Below, piece after piece: positions 47,140 to 58,697 of a stretch of 64,000 nt of DNA (the stretch's first letter is position 1; each line of letters starts with the position of its first letter). The notes under the pieces were generated by a model. The model did not search any database. It was not told the origin of the DNA and saw nothing but the letters and a program-made list of their open reading frames with translations. The translations under genes and the position numbers were made by a program. The DNA lies in the NCBI GenBank assembly GCA_035048815.1, contig JAUCBN010000020.1, positions 4,905,501 to 4,969,500 of the forward strand. The letters run 5' to 3'. Source of the DNA: Abelmoschus esculentus. Its lineage: Eukaryota; Streptophyta; Magnoliopsida; Malvales; Malvaceae.

Positions 47140-49686
47140 ATGACCAGGGTCAACCCAACCAACCCCTTATACGAGTTAGATCCAGAAATTGAAAGAACAA
47201 GGCTAAGGTTGAGGAGACAAATCCAAGAGGCTATGGCAGATCACCCGGCAGGACAAAACTTACCTGCCGGCAATGGAGGACTTCCGCCGCCACCTGGGCC
47301 GCGACAGCTCACTGTCAGAGACTTCCTGGAAGAGGACTTAAATGGATTAAACCCAGGAGTTGTTACACCGGAAATAGAAGCAACCCATTTTGAACTTAAA
47401 CCTGTTATGTTCAATATGCTAAACACTATTGGACAATTTGGTGGGTCTGCAACTGAAGACGCAAGGCAGCACCTTAAGTCCTTCATGAAAATTTGCAACT
47501 CTTTCAAAATCCAAGGAGTCCATGAAGATGTCTTGCGATTGAAGCTATTCCCCTATTCACTGAGGGATAGGGCAAAAGCTTGGTTAAATAGCATTCCAGC
47601 AGGATCTATTGAATCTTGGAGTGAACTTTGCCGTGATTTTATTACTCGTTTTAATCCAACTAATTTATATGATAGAATTCGTAATGAAATCACTTTTTTT
47701 CGATAGGCAGAAGACGAACCAATGTACGAGGCATGAGAACGCTACAGGGAGCTATTGCACAAGTGTCCTTTGCATGGATTTCCCTTATGGACACAAGTGA
47801 CTATGTTCTATAATGCCACGAATGCCCCGACAAGGATGATGTTAGATGCCTCGGCGAACGGAACACTCCTTGATAAAGCACCTGAGGAAGTTATCGAGAT
47901 ACTAAACAAACTCGCGAAAAATGATTTTCAATTTCCTACATCTAGGCGAGGAGGAGTAAGACGCCAAGCCACGGTAAATGAATTAGATACATCGAGTTCA
48001 GTGGCAGCACAATTGACCTCTCTTACCAAGATGGTGCAAAACCTACAGTTACAACAAAATACCTGTGAGGTCAAGGTAATTGATTCTTATTGTGACTTAT
48101 GTGGAGGTAACCACAGTTCCTCTGATTGCATGAATCAAGAAACCGGTATGTACGTTGGGAACTACAACCGCAACAATATGTTGTCCATCACATACAATCC
48201 CTCATGGAAGAGGCATCCAAACTTATCATGGAGCAACCCTAACAATGCCTTAAACCCAATCACCCAACCTTCAGGATTTCAGCAACCAATGCAACAACTG
48301 CCGCAGCAGCAAACCCAGCAGTCAATGCCGTAGCAGCAGATGCAGCAGCAACCGGTAAGTTCACTAGAGAACACTCTCAAAGCCTTTATGATGAAAACAG
48401 AGTCATACATGGCAGAAAATAGTAATTTCATCAAAAGGACAGACGCTTTTATGAATAGAACTGAGATGAGGTTGCAAAATCAAGAAGCGGCCATTAAAAC
48501 ACTGGAAACTCAGGTTGGGCAGTTTGCTCAAAGCATAAACACTAGACCACAAGGAGGACTACCTAGCAATACTGAAGTTGCTAAGGTAATGGGCCATGAA
48601 CAGTGTAAGGCAATTACTACTAGGAGTGGTCTACAGCTGAAGGAAAAGATCCCAGAGAGCCAAATTCAATCAGCGGATCAAGCAAAAGAAGAGGATGAGC
48701 AAACTGATAACACTGCCCCGGCAGAAAACACTGCGGCTCCTGAGCAGCCTGCCGAGGTAGCAACAACTCCAGTGGTGCCAGGTATTAAATTCCAAACTAA
48801 TGAAACCCTGGATAAGATGAGACCACCACCACCTTTCCCACAAAGGTTGAAAAAGCAAAAACAGGACCAGCAGTTCAAGAAATTCCTCGATATTCTAAAG
48901 CAAGTCCACATCAACATACCATTCGTAGAGGCAATTGAACAAATGCCTAATTATGCCAAGTTCTTAAAGGATATGGTATCAAAGAGGAAACGAATATGTG
49001 AGTTTGAAACAGTGGCTGCTACCGAGGGATGCATGGCAATGCTGCATAACCGCATGCCACCGAAGTTAAAAGATCCTGGTTGCTTTATCATATCTTGTGC
49101 GATAGGTAAAAATTATGAAGGTAAGGCCCTATGCGACCTTGGAGCGAGCATTAATCTAATGCCCAAATCGGTCTTTCAAAAGCTTGGAATAGGAAGGGCA
49201 AAACCTACAACAGTTATGCTCCAACTACCGGATCGATCTTATGTGCAACCCGAAGGCAAAATCTAGGACATACTGATAAGAGTAGATAAGTTTATTTTTC
49301 CTGCTGATTTTCTTGTCCTTGATTGTGAAGCAGATAAAAATGCACCGATCATCCTTGAGAGACCTTTCCTTGCAACTGGACGCACCCTAATTGACGTGGA
49401 AAAAGGAGAGTTGACGATGCGGGTCAATGACCAACAAGTCAAACTCAATGCATTCCACAACTTAAAAAAATATGATGATCCAGAGGAGTGCAAGACCATC
49501 CACACAGTAGACACTAAAGTATCCTGCCTTGGCAGTCTGCTCGGCATGATATTCGGCAAAAAGATTAAGCCCAAAGTGGATGAACATACAGCAAAAAGGA
49601 GTGGCCCACAACCGATTCACAATTCGGGCCAACGAGAGAGAATCATCTTGGGAGATGCATTTGCATGCTCTCCACCAGTAACCTGA
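47140..49686 (+). pseudogene. Copy D gag-protease, one frame with four stops
   Basis: A single 848-codon frame starts at ATG 47140 (MTRVNPTNPLYELDPEIE) and ends CSPPVT at 49686 with no frameshift. It is interrupted by TAG 47704, TGA 47734, TAG 48331 and TAG 49264. Comparison with copies A and C explains the first three as CAG, TGG and CAG codons; the last comes from GAG. Gag core PYSLRDRAKAWLNSIPAGS is at about residues 136-154, zinc knuckle CDLCGGNHSSSDC at about 317, and protease ALCDLGASINLMPKS at about 663. A Gln-rich linker lies between knuckle and protease. Gag would package the RNA and protease would cleave Gag. RT and integrase would have to come from another element. Confidence 0.9.
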
Positions 49687-50168
49687 TCTCCTCTCTTTTC
49701 TTTATTAATATATTAGGATTAGTTTATTTATATTTTTCGAATTTATTTTTTTTTGCCTTAAGTATTTTTCTTTTGTGTGTTTAATTTTTATTTAGGAATA
49801 ATAAGCAAGAATAAAGAAGAAGTAGTTCACAGCAGGAACTCTGCCGAGGCAGAAAAACAGTGTTAGGGCCGCAGCAGTCTCAACAGGCATAACAGTGTAA
49901 CGGCTAGTCTGCCGAGATTCCTACCGCGGCAGAAAAGGAAATGGCAGAAAAAGGAAACGGTTACAAAATGGCTAGTGGATCTAAACGGTCACAAGGCCGA
50001 GGCCTATATAAGAAACCCCTTCCTCTTGAACTATTCACTTTTGCATTCTTGTTTTCTTTAGCATTCTTAACAATCTTCCTCTCACATAACTCTCTACCTA
50101 CTCACAAGTCTTCGTGAAATTCCAGATTCTTTTCAAGAAAACCTCCAGGAAATCATCTCACAATCTTG
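49687..50168 (+). other. Spacer between gag-pro and ORF2 of copy D
   Basis: 482 bp, non-coding, similar to 4430-4910 of copy B. GGCCTATATAAGAAACC at 49999-50015 is a strong TATA-like motif 150 bp upstream of the ORF2 ATG and is kept in copies B and C, suggesting an internal promoter. Confidence 0.55.
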
Positions 50169-51688
50169 ATGGTGACATACAAGAGATTTGCCCCAGCCAA
50201 CGTTGAAGATCGTTTCAACCGATCTTTCATCGCCCGACAATTATGGGAAGAGCAAGGTTTCTAGCATTCAGATGATGAAAACTACGGCATTGAGCACTAC
50301 CTTTTTGACAGAATCAAGTACCAAGATTGGGAAATTTTCTTTCTTCAACCTGCCCAGGCAAATGCTACGATCGTACGGGAGTTCTATGCGTACGGGCCCA
50401 GCAAAGATTCCCTCTTTGTTCACTTCCGCGGCAGGCCGGTCCAGTTAGATGCTGAGATCATCAACGACTTCTACGGCCTCACCCCGAACAGTGATGTTCA
50501 CACCGAATTCATGGAAGACATCACTGCCGAGGACTACGAGCTAATCAAAGACGATCTTTGTTATGCGAATACTCCATGGGAAACCGGTACCCATAGAGGA
50601 TCCGTAACAAGACAAAGCCTAAAACCCGAGGTCAAGATGTGAAACACATTTGTCAAGCGACGCCTCATCCCCACGTCCCACAACAGCACGGTAGATCGGA
50701 GACGATTGGTGCTTATCCAATCAATCATCAGCAAGAGGACCATCAATGTTGGAGAGATCATCCTAAGGGAAATTCACGAGTGCTGTAAGAAAGATAGGGG
50801 ACCATTGTATTTCCCATGCTTGATCACGGGTTTATGTGTTGCTGCAGGTGTGCCCATTGAAGATACGGACGAGTACACTCCCCAAAGGCGAGGATGGACC
50901 AGGGACTTGTCACAAAGTCATGCAGATCACGTAGGCGGAGCCAGTCCAAGCAACGCCCTAGCAGTTCACGGCTGATACTGCTGCCGGGGCCCAGTACACG
51001 GCAGACATACTTGATACTACCCACACCTCTGCCGCAGGAGATTTTACAAAGGAGGGCAGCGATGGACCTTTGACAACAAAGGTACATGGAGTACCAAAGA
51101 GATTTCAACGGCACATTAGCCCAGATGCTGCTGCACGCTTTTCCGGACTAAGGAGCGTAATTTCCAGAGTTTCCCAGCAACATGTTCGTCATAGCCGCCC
51201 CTTACACCGAGACTACACCAGCTCCGGGAAGACCAAGACCGTTCTTCCATGCAGACCCTCAACCACAGTACCAGGCTGCCGGCCCATCCAGGGTAGCGGA
51301 TTCTGCCACGGCATCATCTGCCAGTAGAAGACCAACCAAACGGAGGGCAGTCTTCAGCACTCCACCTCGATCCCCAATCATCATGGGCAGTCTATCAGCC
51401 GAGATAGATGCCTATGTGCACCAAAGCTCCACCGCCGCCGGACCAAGTACACACCACACCGGAGGAGCCACAAAAATGGGAGGTGGAACGGACATAATGA
51501 TAACCGAAGAGATGGCCGATGTGGAAGAAGGAGAAGAGGTGGAGGCCCCAATGCAACGGACACCACCCACACGAGTCCAACCCCCCCGGCAAGCGAAAGC
51601 TCAACCATCGCCTTCACCAAGGACCAAGCAATCGGCAGCAAGGCCAAGGAGAAAAATTGTTACAAGCAACTCTTCGGAGTCACTTTAA
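50169..51688 (+). pseudogene. Copy D ORF2, plant transposon-protein-like domain
   Basis: The ATG at 50169 gives MVTYKRFAPANVEDRFNRSF. LWEEQGF, VREFYAYGPSKDSLFVH, DFYGL, DRRRLVLIQSIISKRTINVG and PLYFPCLITGLCVAAGVP follow in the same order as in copies B and C. TAG at about 50262 (CAG) and TGA at about 50640 (TGG) interrupt it, and a frameshift lies between 50920 and 51182. The last 170 residues are Pro/Thr/Arg-rich, with an acidic patch (EEGEEVEAP) and end SNSSESL. The domain resembles PF20167 (from memory), common in plant retroelements and of unknown function. The low-complexity basic tail could bind nucleic acid, which is only a guess. Confidence 0.78.
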
Positions 51689-51816
51689 TTATTTTTCTTT
51701 CTTTTCATAATTCAATATTACTTGCTGTTATTGTTTTTATTTGCTGCTTATTCTATCCATATTTTGTTGCCCGCTTATTTCTTCAAATATAAAGCATTGA
51801 GGACAATGCTTGGTTT

Positions 51817-51829
51817 GAGTTTGGGGGTG
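51817..51829 (+). other. Internal polypurine-tract-like motif (copy D)
   Basis: GAGTTTGGGGGTG preceded by TTGAGGACAATGCTTGGTTT; the terminal tract at 52607-52619 has the same 13 bases after TTGAGGACAAGCAATAGTTC. Confidence 0.55.
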
Positions 51830-52606
51830 CAGATTCACTGCCAAGGCAGCAATCTACTGCCAAGGCCTTGCCAAAAAGGGAGTATTCCAGTGATTTTTTT
51901 TAAAATTTTCATGCTCACCGCCTTACTTGAATTAACTACCTACACTTTTGCACTGCTTATCATCAGTATTGCCTTAGTTTATTCTTTAAGGCTATAGAAA
52001 TCTTTCTCCTTACCATGATTAGGTTTTGTTAAGAAGATCTAACTTTAGGATACTTAAGGATGAAAACTTAGAAGCTTACTATAGGAAGAACTTTAAACAC
52101 TTTTGGGACTTGTTGGATTATAGGAATTCTTTTAATGGGCTTAGGTGATAAAGACTTAGATTTTTGGAAAGTAACTAGAGGTGCCTATCACCGGCTCTAG
52201 AAAGAACTCTTCTTCATGCTAGAGGTGCCCGAAATTAGCTCTAGTATGTTTTAAGGAATATTAAAAAGAAAGAAGGAATTTAGTGAAAAGAAAAACACAA
52301 ATCCTTGAGGTGCCCGAAATTGGCTCAAGATTTGGTGGTTGAGAAAAGAAGAGAACACTTAACCAAATTCTACTTGTCTTGAACTTAGAGTTTGTCTAAG
52401 AAAGCCTTTAATCAAACTTATCCACAAAAACGCACACACTCACAATTCTTATAGTTTGTTTCTAGGTAAACCCTTGAGTAGCCGAAAGGTTAAGACTAAA
52501 GAATAGGCCTAGCTATGATGGGGAGAATAGATGAAAATGTAAGACCAAGTGAGAGTAGAGTTCGGCAAATTGATGGTTTGAATTGCTTGAGGACAAGCAA
52601 TAGTTC
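51830..52606 (+). other. 3' untranslated interior of copy D
   Basis: About 780 bp, non-coding, collinear with 6566-7257 in copy B. AGAGGTGCC(T/C) repeated blocks (TAGAGGTGCCTATCACCGGC, TAGAGGTGCCCGAAATTAGC, TTGAGGTGCCCGAAATTGGC) at 52179, 52219 and 52305 are a conserved triplicated motif. Confidence 0.55.
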
Positions 52607-52619
52607 GAGTTTGGGGGTG
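52607..52619 (+). other. Polypurine tract before 3' LTR (copy D)
   Basis: GAGTTTGGGGGTG ends exactly at the LTR start. Confidence 0.78.
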
Positions 52620-53945
52620 TGATAAGTGCTCAACTCACTATCACTTTTTACTCCTTTTATGGGCATTCATTACCAAATATACTCCCAATCGGACCAATGC
52701 ATATACTCAATGTGATATATTTAGAAGATATGCTTACAGAGTTAATATTTACAGAAAAGGCACATTCTACTGCGTTTTTATATCTGTGCAGGAGAACCAG
52801 TGCCGCGGAAGCGACAAGGCCGAGGCAAGACCTGATGCCGAGGCAGCAGCAGAAAGACATGAAGCAAGACTGTAGGCGATGGAAAGATAAAAATCAAAGG
52901 GACGTGTCTGGACTTAAAGCCCATGGATCGGAGTTGGCTAGCATGAGGAAAAACCCAAGAAAAGACCATGCGGGAAAGCCCCCTTAGCCAAATTAAACTT
53001 GGAAATATTTTAACTATGTACTTGACTTGTTCCCTACTCCAAGTTGTATTCTACTTAGGAAAGGTTTGCCCTAGGTCTAGCCTATATAAAGACCTAGCCA
53101 TCCAATGTACTAGAAACGAAATACCTAGGGAGAGAGAGCCGAATTCTATACTTGTCTTCTTTCTCTCCATTATGTTCTAAACCTTCTTAGGGATTAGGTG
53201 AAGGTTGCCGAGTATATGTGAGAGGAGATTGTACTTTGTCTTTGTTTCAATGCAATAAAATTATCAAGGTTTGCTTATCCTTTGTTATTCCTTGTTCTTG
53301 CATTCAAGCCCGGGAGGGAAGTTTGTGAGTAATCCATTTATCTAAGCTCGGGAGAGTTAGATTCACGAAAGGGGTAAGTACGATGTTTCAATCGCGAAAT
53401 ACTAACTCGGCCTAGGGATAGGTTAAGACTTCCAGCGGCTAAAAGAAGTGTGAGATTGATTGGTGAGTATAATTGGTTCACGCCGGGAGGTATCATCAAG
53501 GACTAGTCACCAACAACACTCTAACTTAGGGATAAGCGGAGTCATTCAAGGACACTTTGCCGAACTTTGGTAAATTCCAACCACGAGCAAGGGATTGCCG
53601 CGACGGACAAGTATCGTCACTGCCAAGGCAGTAAACTGCAGTGCTGCCGAGGCAACGATATACGATTGCATTGAGCAGAGATAAGTCAATCAAATCCACA
53701 ATACAACGCAACTGGATCCTGACCCATCTTTCTCTATTATTAAATCTCGTTATTTTTGTTTAGTTATTTTAGTTTAGATAAACCAACTCAAATCACTTGT
53801 GTTTTTACTTTTCTACAGAACAAGAAGGTGAAGAAGGCATATTAAGTCTACCAGTCCCCGTGGAGACGATAATCCGATAATTACTTATCACTTATTACTT
53901 TCGATGTGTCCACTTGCACTAAACGTGCACTTTTGACACGCGACA
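52620..53945 (+). repeat. 3' LTR of copy D
   Basis: 1326 bp, about 97% identical by eye to 45718-47041; ends ACACGCGACA followed by CGTCG. Confidence 0.93.
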
Positions 53946-56900
53946 CGTCGCGTCATGAATTGATTCTCCACTGGAAGTTCATCCTATATAGAACTACAAG
54001 TCTTTGTTTCGGTGTGTACAAGTTCTTTTTGTATAAAACTGTTGCGAATTCTCTTATTGTGGGACTTCAAACATATCGGCACCTCCTATACAGAACCTTC
54101 ATCTTTGGGTCATTTGGCACTTATGCCATGTAACTGCGAATTTTCTTAAAACTTTCGGGACTCACACTGAAAAAGGCTGCCAAAAATCTTTCAATTCGGG
54201 ACTCACAATGGAAAAACTGTCAATATTCTCTTTGAATTGGGTCTCACGCCTAAAAAGGTTATCAATCTCTTTTCGAATCAAGTCTCACGCCTGCAAAGGC
54301 TACCAATCTATTTTCTAAATCTGAAAACATCTAGGTACATGGATTGTCTAGTGCCTCAATTTCCATGACTTGTTAGTCTTAGCTCTCCTTCTTCTTTCCA
54401 TCTTTCGTTTTGGTGACAATAATCACTATTGGGTTCAATATTTCTTATCAAGTTTCATCTCAAGATATTCGATCTATTTTTCTTTTTTCTCTTTTTCCCC
54501 TCTTTTTTGACCTTTGGTGATGACTCGGTTTTGTCCGTCTGGCCATCAAAAGAGTCTCATCAAGGATGATGGTTTACAGATCTAGGAAATCGACCTCCTT
54601 GGTCAAATCTTTCTTGTTTTCCTTCTTTCTATGGGAAGGTGGTACTCAAACAAGCGTTTTGGGGAAAGGTGAAAAGATGCATAGAGTCCTTGTTAGGGTC
54701 ATCTTTTTTACCACTATTTGCCTTTTCCTGTAAGAATGTTTATCAAAAAGGATGATGCATGAGCATTTTCATTACGCATGAGTTCATGAAGTATACTGAG
54801 AATACACAGATGCAACCTATCTGTGAATATGCAATGATGCATGAAGCTCTGTTAACTTTGATTCAAAGTTAATTAAACTCTGTCAGTCTTCATGACATCT
54901 CTGGTTACTTCTGATCTAATCTCTGATTTTTTTTCATTTCACGGACAATGATACCTCACTCGCATTCTTTGTATTCTCATCTGCATCAATATGATGGTTG
55001 ATTGGACGTCTTTGTATCCTAACTTCATTTATATGCTCGTCGAGGTACCTTAATGGAGACTGACTCTCAATTTTCTTTAATTCTTAAAAAATGATTTTAT
55101 TTGCATTTATTTTAGATGCAAGAAAGATTTAAAAACTCTATGTGATTTTAGAGTATGTTGCAAAACAATTTAAGAAAAAGTCTATCCTCTTAAATATCAA
55201 ACAAAATTTCATATTTTCCCTAATTTGGAAAAGGTCAACTTTGATGAAGAGTATATTGAAAGGATCCTCGACTATTGCGGGGATATACACAATTGTACAA
55301 TTTCTTCTAGACCATCGGGATTTCAAAAGGAACAATCCCTTCCAAAGTGTTACCCCTTTTGGTGGCTCTCTTAATCTTATCATTTCATTCTGCCCAACCT
55401 TCCCTCATTTGGGTGTCGATCAGTCACTTCGAAGTTCGACGCGTTTTAAGGGAAAGTTAACCTTTGGGCGGCGGTATGGTCTGAGGACTATCTCATGGAC
55501 GTCCTTGAATGATCAAAACGATATTTGATGACTTTTTTAAATCATGAATTAATTATCGTATGAAGGTGTTTCTTTTATTATTATCATTAATATTATTCTT
55601 TGAGGAAATCAACTCATCACAGTCCTTTGTCTCGATGATACTGATGGAGAAAACAACAATACCCCAAATTACTCGGCATAATCATAATTTGAAAATATTA
55701 CCATCACTCATAAAGCTAAGACTTCAGCGGAATGCCCCAGGATTGCCAAACTCTTATCCGAGTTTGTCTATTACCAGGCCTTGAACATTTGATTTTTTTT
55801 TAATACAAATTTCCTCTTCTTCTTTCGTTGTTCCTTTTATCTCTTCTTCCTCTCTTTTTTACCATATCCTAGCTTCTAGTCGTCTCTTTTAATGATTTAT
55901 TGATCCTTATACTTAATTAGTTTGATCTCGTCTCATTTTAAGGAATGTCATTCGTTATCTCATTTGAGGAAATCCTGAGAAGGTCTTCAAGGGGTAGAGA
56001 TTTAAGGTCGACTCATGATTCAAGAATCTTGAACAAGTGCTTGAGAAAGAAATCTCTTAAAAATGGGAATTGCCCATTGTCTATTCACTCATACTGTTCC
56101 TCTATTGGCCTTAATAGACTAGTAGAGACTCTTATTTACAATATGCTCACAACATTCAATCCCTTCTTTGAATATAAAGAACTTTTAGAGTCGATCTTTG
56201 AGTTTGAAGCAAAGATTCTATCGTATTTGAAATTCCAAGACTTAGCGTGTAATGATATTTACATGTATATATTTAAAAAGGTCTGTTATATGTACATGGG
56301 AGAGTAATGACTACTCCCTTAAAAATGAATGAAATGTTCAAAGAATTAAAGAATATAAAACCGTTTAATGGGTGAAAGAAACATTACTTTAAAACAAGTG
56401 CCCTTTACAAAATGTACTTACTACTTTTTGGGCTCAAAGTAGTAAATTTGACTTAATTTTTAAAAATGGGAATGCATGGAATCACCACTTAAATATTGGA
56501 CTAAAAATTCAGAACTTCTCACAAAACCATCTTTGTATTTAGTCTTTGAAACTCAAACTACCGACTTTGATCAAACTTTGGACCTTATTCTTCAGGGCTC
56601 CATAATTCTTAATCGTGTGGCTTGTGCTTCCCAAGGGGTAGTCCTCACAAGAAATTGACATCATAATCAGTTGGATAATGGGGCTATTTCGGTTTCAATT
56701 GGACAAGAGTCAACACCTCTTTATGAGAATCGAGAACAACTCAGTGTACGTCATAGGAATCTAGGCGCTAAAGTTCTATGCGACATCATCGAGACAAACT
56801 TCCAACTATTTCTTCTCATTCTTTAGGTTGGCTATAAGGTGTTTCATTTACTTCCTTCGGTATCGAGTGAGATGGGGATGCAGTATGATGACTTTTAAAT

Positions 56901-58617
56901 TAACAGAAACAATGTGTGCACAAGTAAAATGATGTTTGAATAGATGAATGCATGTGTGATGCGAATGTCGTGATGCAAAGATGCATGTAGATAAAGGTAT
57001 TGATTCCTAATAGTAATCACCCTACTAGATTACTTTCACGAAAAATAGAAGTTCCATTATAATATTAGGGGAATTAGTCATATACATCAGTACTAGCCCT
57101 AATTCTTGTTTTCTATGGCCCTAAACTGCTTGCTTGATCTGGGAATCTCTATTGCATCATGGGCTTCTGTATCCTTGGTAGATCTGATTGCATTTCTGAC
57201 TCCCATTTAAACCTCAATCCTCGATATTTGTGTGGCATTGGTATGTGTCTCATATTGTCTAAGGAACCTTATAATATTGGTGTTGCTAACAGTAGTTCCT
57301 TCCCATTGATGCTTCTTCCCAAAATTTTGAACTAATCCTGATAATCTCAAATAGTGACCTCAACCCTCATGCAATAGGCCGGTAATGTACTGACCTATTG
57401 TTTTTCTTCTTGAAGTCTGATAAAAACCACTTCTTCGTTGATGTGCTTGAAAATTCGGTCATTTACCTTTTCAAATCGACGTTTTGTATCCAAATCTGAC
57501 TCGAACCCTAGATGGCAAAATGGTATCGATTCTGTATCTTTGAAAAATCCTTCTGTTTTTAAACCTTTGGCAATTTTCTATTACATCTTTCATGTCGGTT
57601 GGGAAAATATCTTATTTTGGATCCGAATAAATGTAGTTGGACGTTACCTGATCGTTTGCTGGATTACTGTCTAGGTTTCATTGAATGGCTTGAAAGATCG
57701 ATTGATTTTCTATCTGGCTGGACAACTTATGTATGATCCTGGCTAAAACTTTGGATAATATCATCATACTATGGTCAAATTCTATTGAAACTCCTAAGGT
57801 CTTTTACCGTAGTCCTAGATGAGTATACCTAGATGTTACTAACGTGCGTGGTAGACCTTTGCTTTAGAATTGTTGATAGGTCTTTGATCGATATCTCTAA
57901 TTGGTTTCTAACACTAGGGTAGGTTTTTAGATACCTCTCTTCCATGGTGAATGTTTCCTTTGTAGGATGAATCACTCAAATCAATACCCTCGATGCAGAA
58001 AATGCAAGATGTGATGATGCATGCAAAAAGGAAACAAAGACATAAACATAAATCAGGTTAGTACAGAGTAAAAATAATAATAAAAAAAATTAGAAAAATA
58101 AATTGCATAAAAGTAAATAGAAAAGTGTAGTCCTAGATATCCCGTCTAGTTCACCTAGGGTATCCATATTTCTCTAATGGGGCGGGTAATCTAGTTCTCT
58201 ACATATAGTGTTGGTGCTAAAGGGTACCCGAACTATCCGAGTTTTCCTCTACTAAGAGTAGCAAATCTCCCATCATCACCCATTATAGGATCATCTTGAT
58301 TGAGTTCAATTCATGGGGACTCGTTCGCTTATGCCTACACGAAGGAACGATATCCTTACAAAAGCATAAGGCAGTGGAGCCCCGAAGGTACTTCGGCTAA
58401 GTCCTACATGGGAGAAAGATATCTCCACGAAAGCATTAGCCTTCCCTCCACTTAAAAGGACAAGTTTAGATGTCAACTTTAAATGTAGAAAAATAAAATC
58501 GTAAGTTCAATTAAACATTAATTTGATTGTCACTTTAGCCCGAAATCTCTAAATATTAGTAAAACGATAATCATTTCAAAGCTTGACTCTCTTTTTTGTT
58601 AAAAAAATAAAAAAAAT
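53946..58617 (-). other. Interior of Tat-like element, right part
   Basis: CCTATATAGAAC-type repeats continue at 53981, 54030 and 54086. Then come about 4 kb with no frame above about 130 codons and no recognisable domain on either strand. TTCGGGACTCACA/GGGTCTCACGCC blocks repeat at 54149-54300. Near the primer site, CCGAAGGTACTTCGG at 58382-58396 forms a perfect short hairpin, beside paired blocks CAAAAGCATAAGGC / CGAAAGCATTAGCC. Overall this looks like a non-coding leader and body of a LARD. Confidence 0.55.
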
Positions 58618-58635
58618 TCCCCAGCGGAGTTGCCA
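58618..58635 (-). other. Primer binding site, tRNA-Arg type (Tat/Ogre-like)
   Basis: The plus strand reads TCCCCAGCGGAGTTGCCA, one change from the 3' end of a plant tRNA-Arg (TCCCCAGCGGAGTCGCCA, from memory). On the element strand it is the complementary primer site. Confidence 0.72.
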
Positions 58636-58697
58636 TCTTTAGTGATCTAAAAATTCCACCAAGTGTCACTAAATATTCTTTTTAAAATTTCACCAAG

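Larger units (their letters stand above)
45718..53945 (+). mobile_element. Athila-like non-autonomous LTR element, copy D (complete)
   Basis: 8228 bp: LTR 1324 bp, tRNA-Asp primer site, gag-pro, ORF2, two polypurine-like motifs, LTR 1326 bp. Target duplication TGTCG (45713-45717) versus CGTCG (53946-53950), one change. By eye the LTRs differ at about 38 sites plus a 2-bp indel (about 97% identity), so insertion is fairly recent. Only 482 bp separate gag-pro from ORF2 and 931 bp separate ORF2 from the 3' LTR, leaving no room for pol. It is inserted in the interior of the Tat-like element. Confidence 0.93.

Noticed and set aside
55142..55528. A 128-codon frame in the Tat-like interior as a gag remnant
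   Set aside because: No zinc knuckle or gag motif, and a similar-length frame exists on the other strand.
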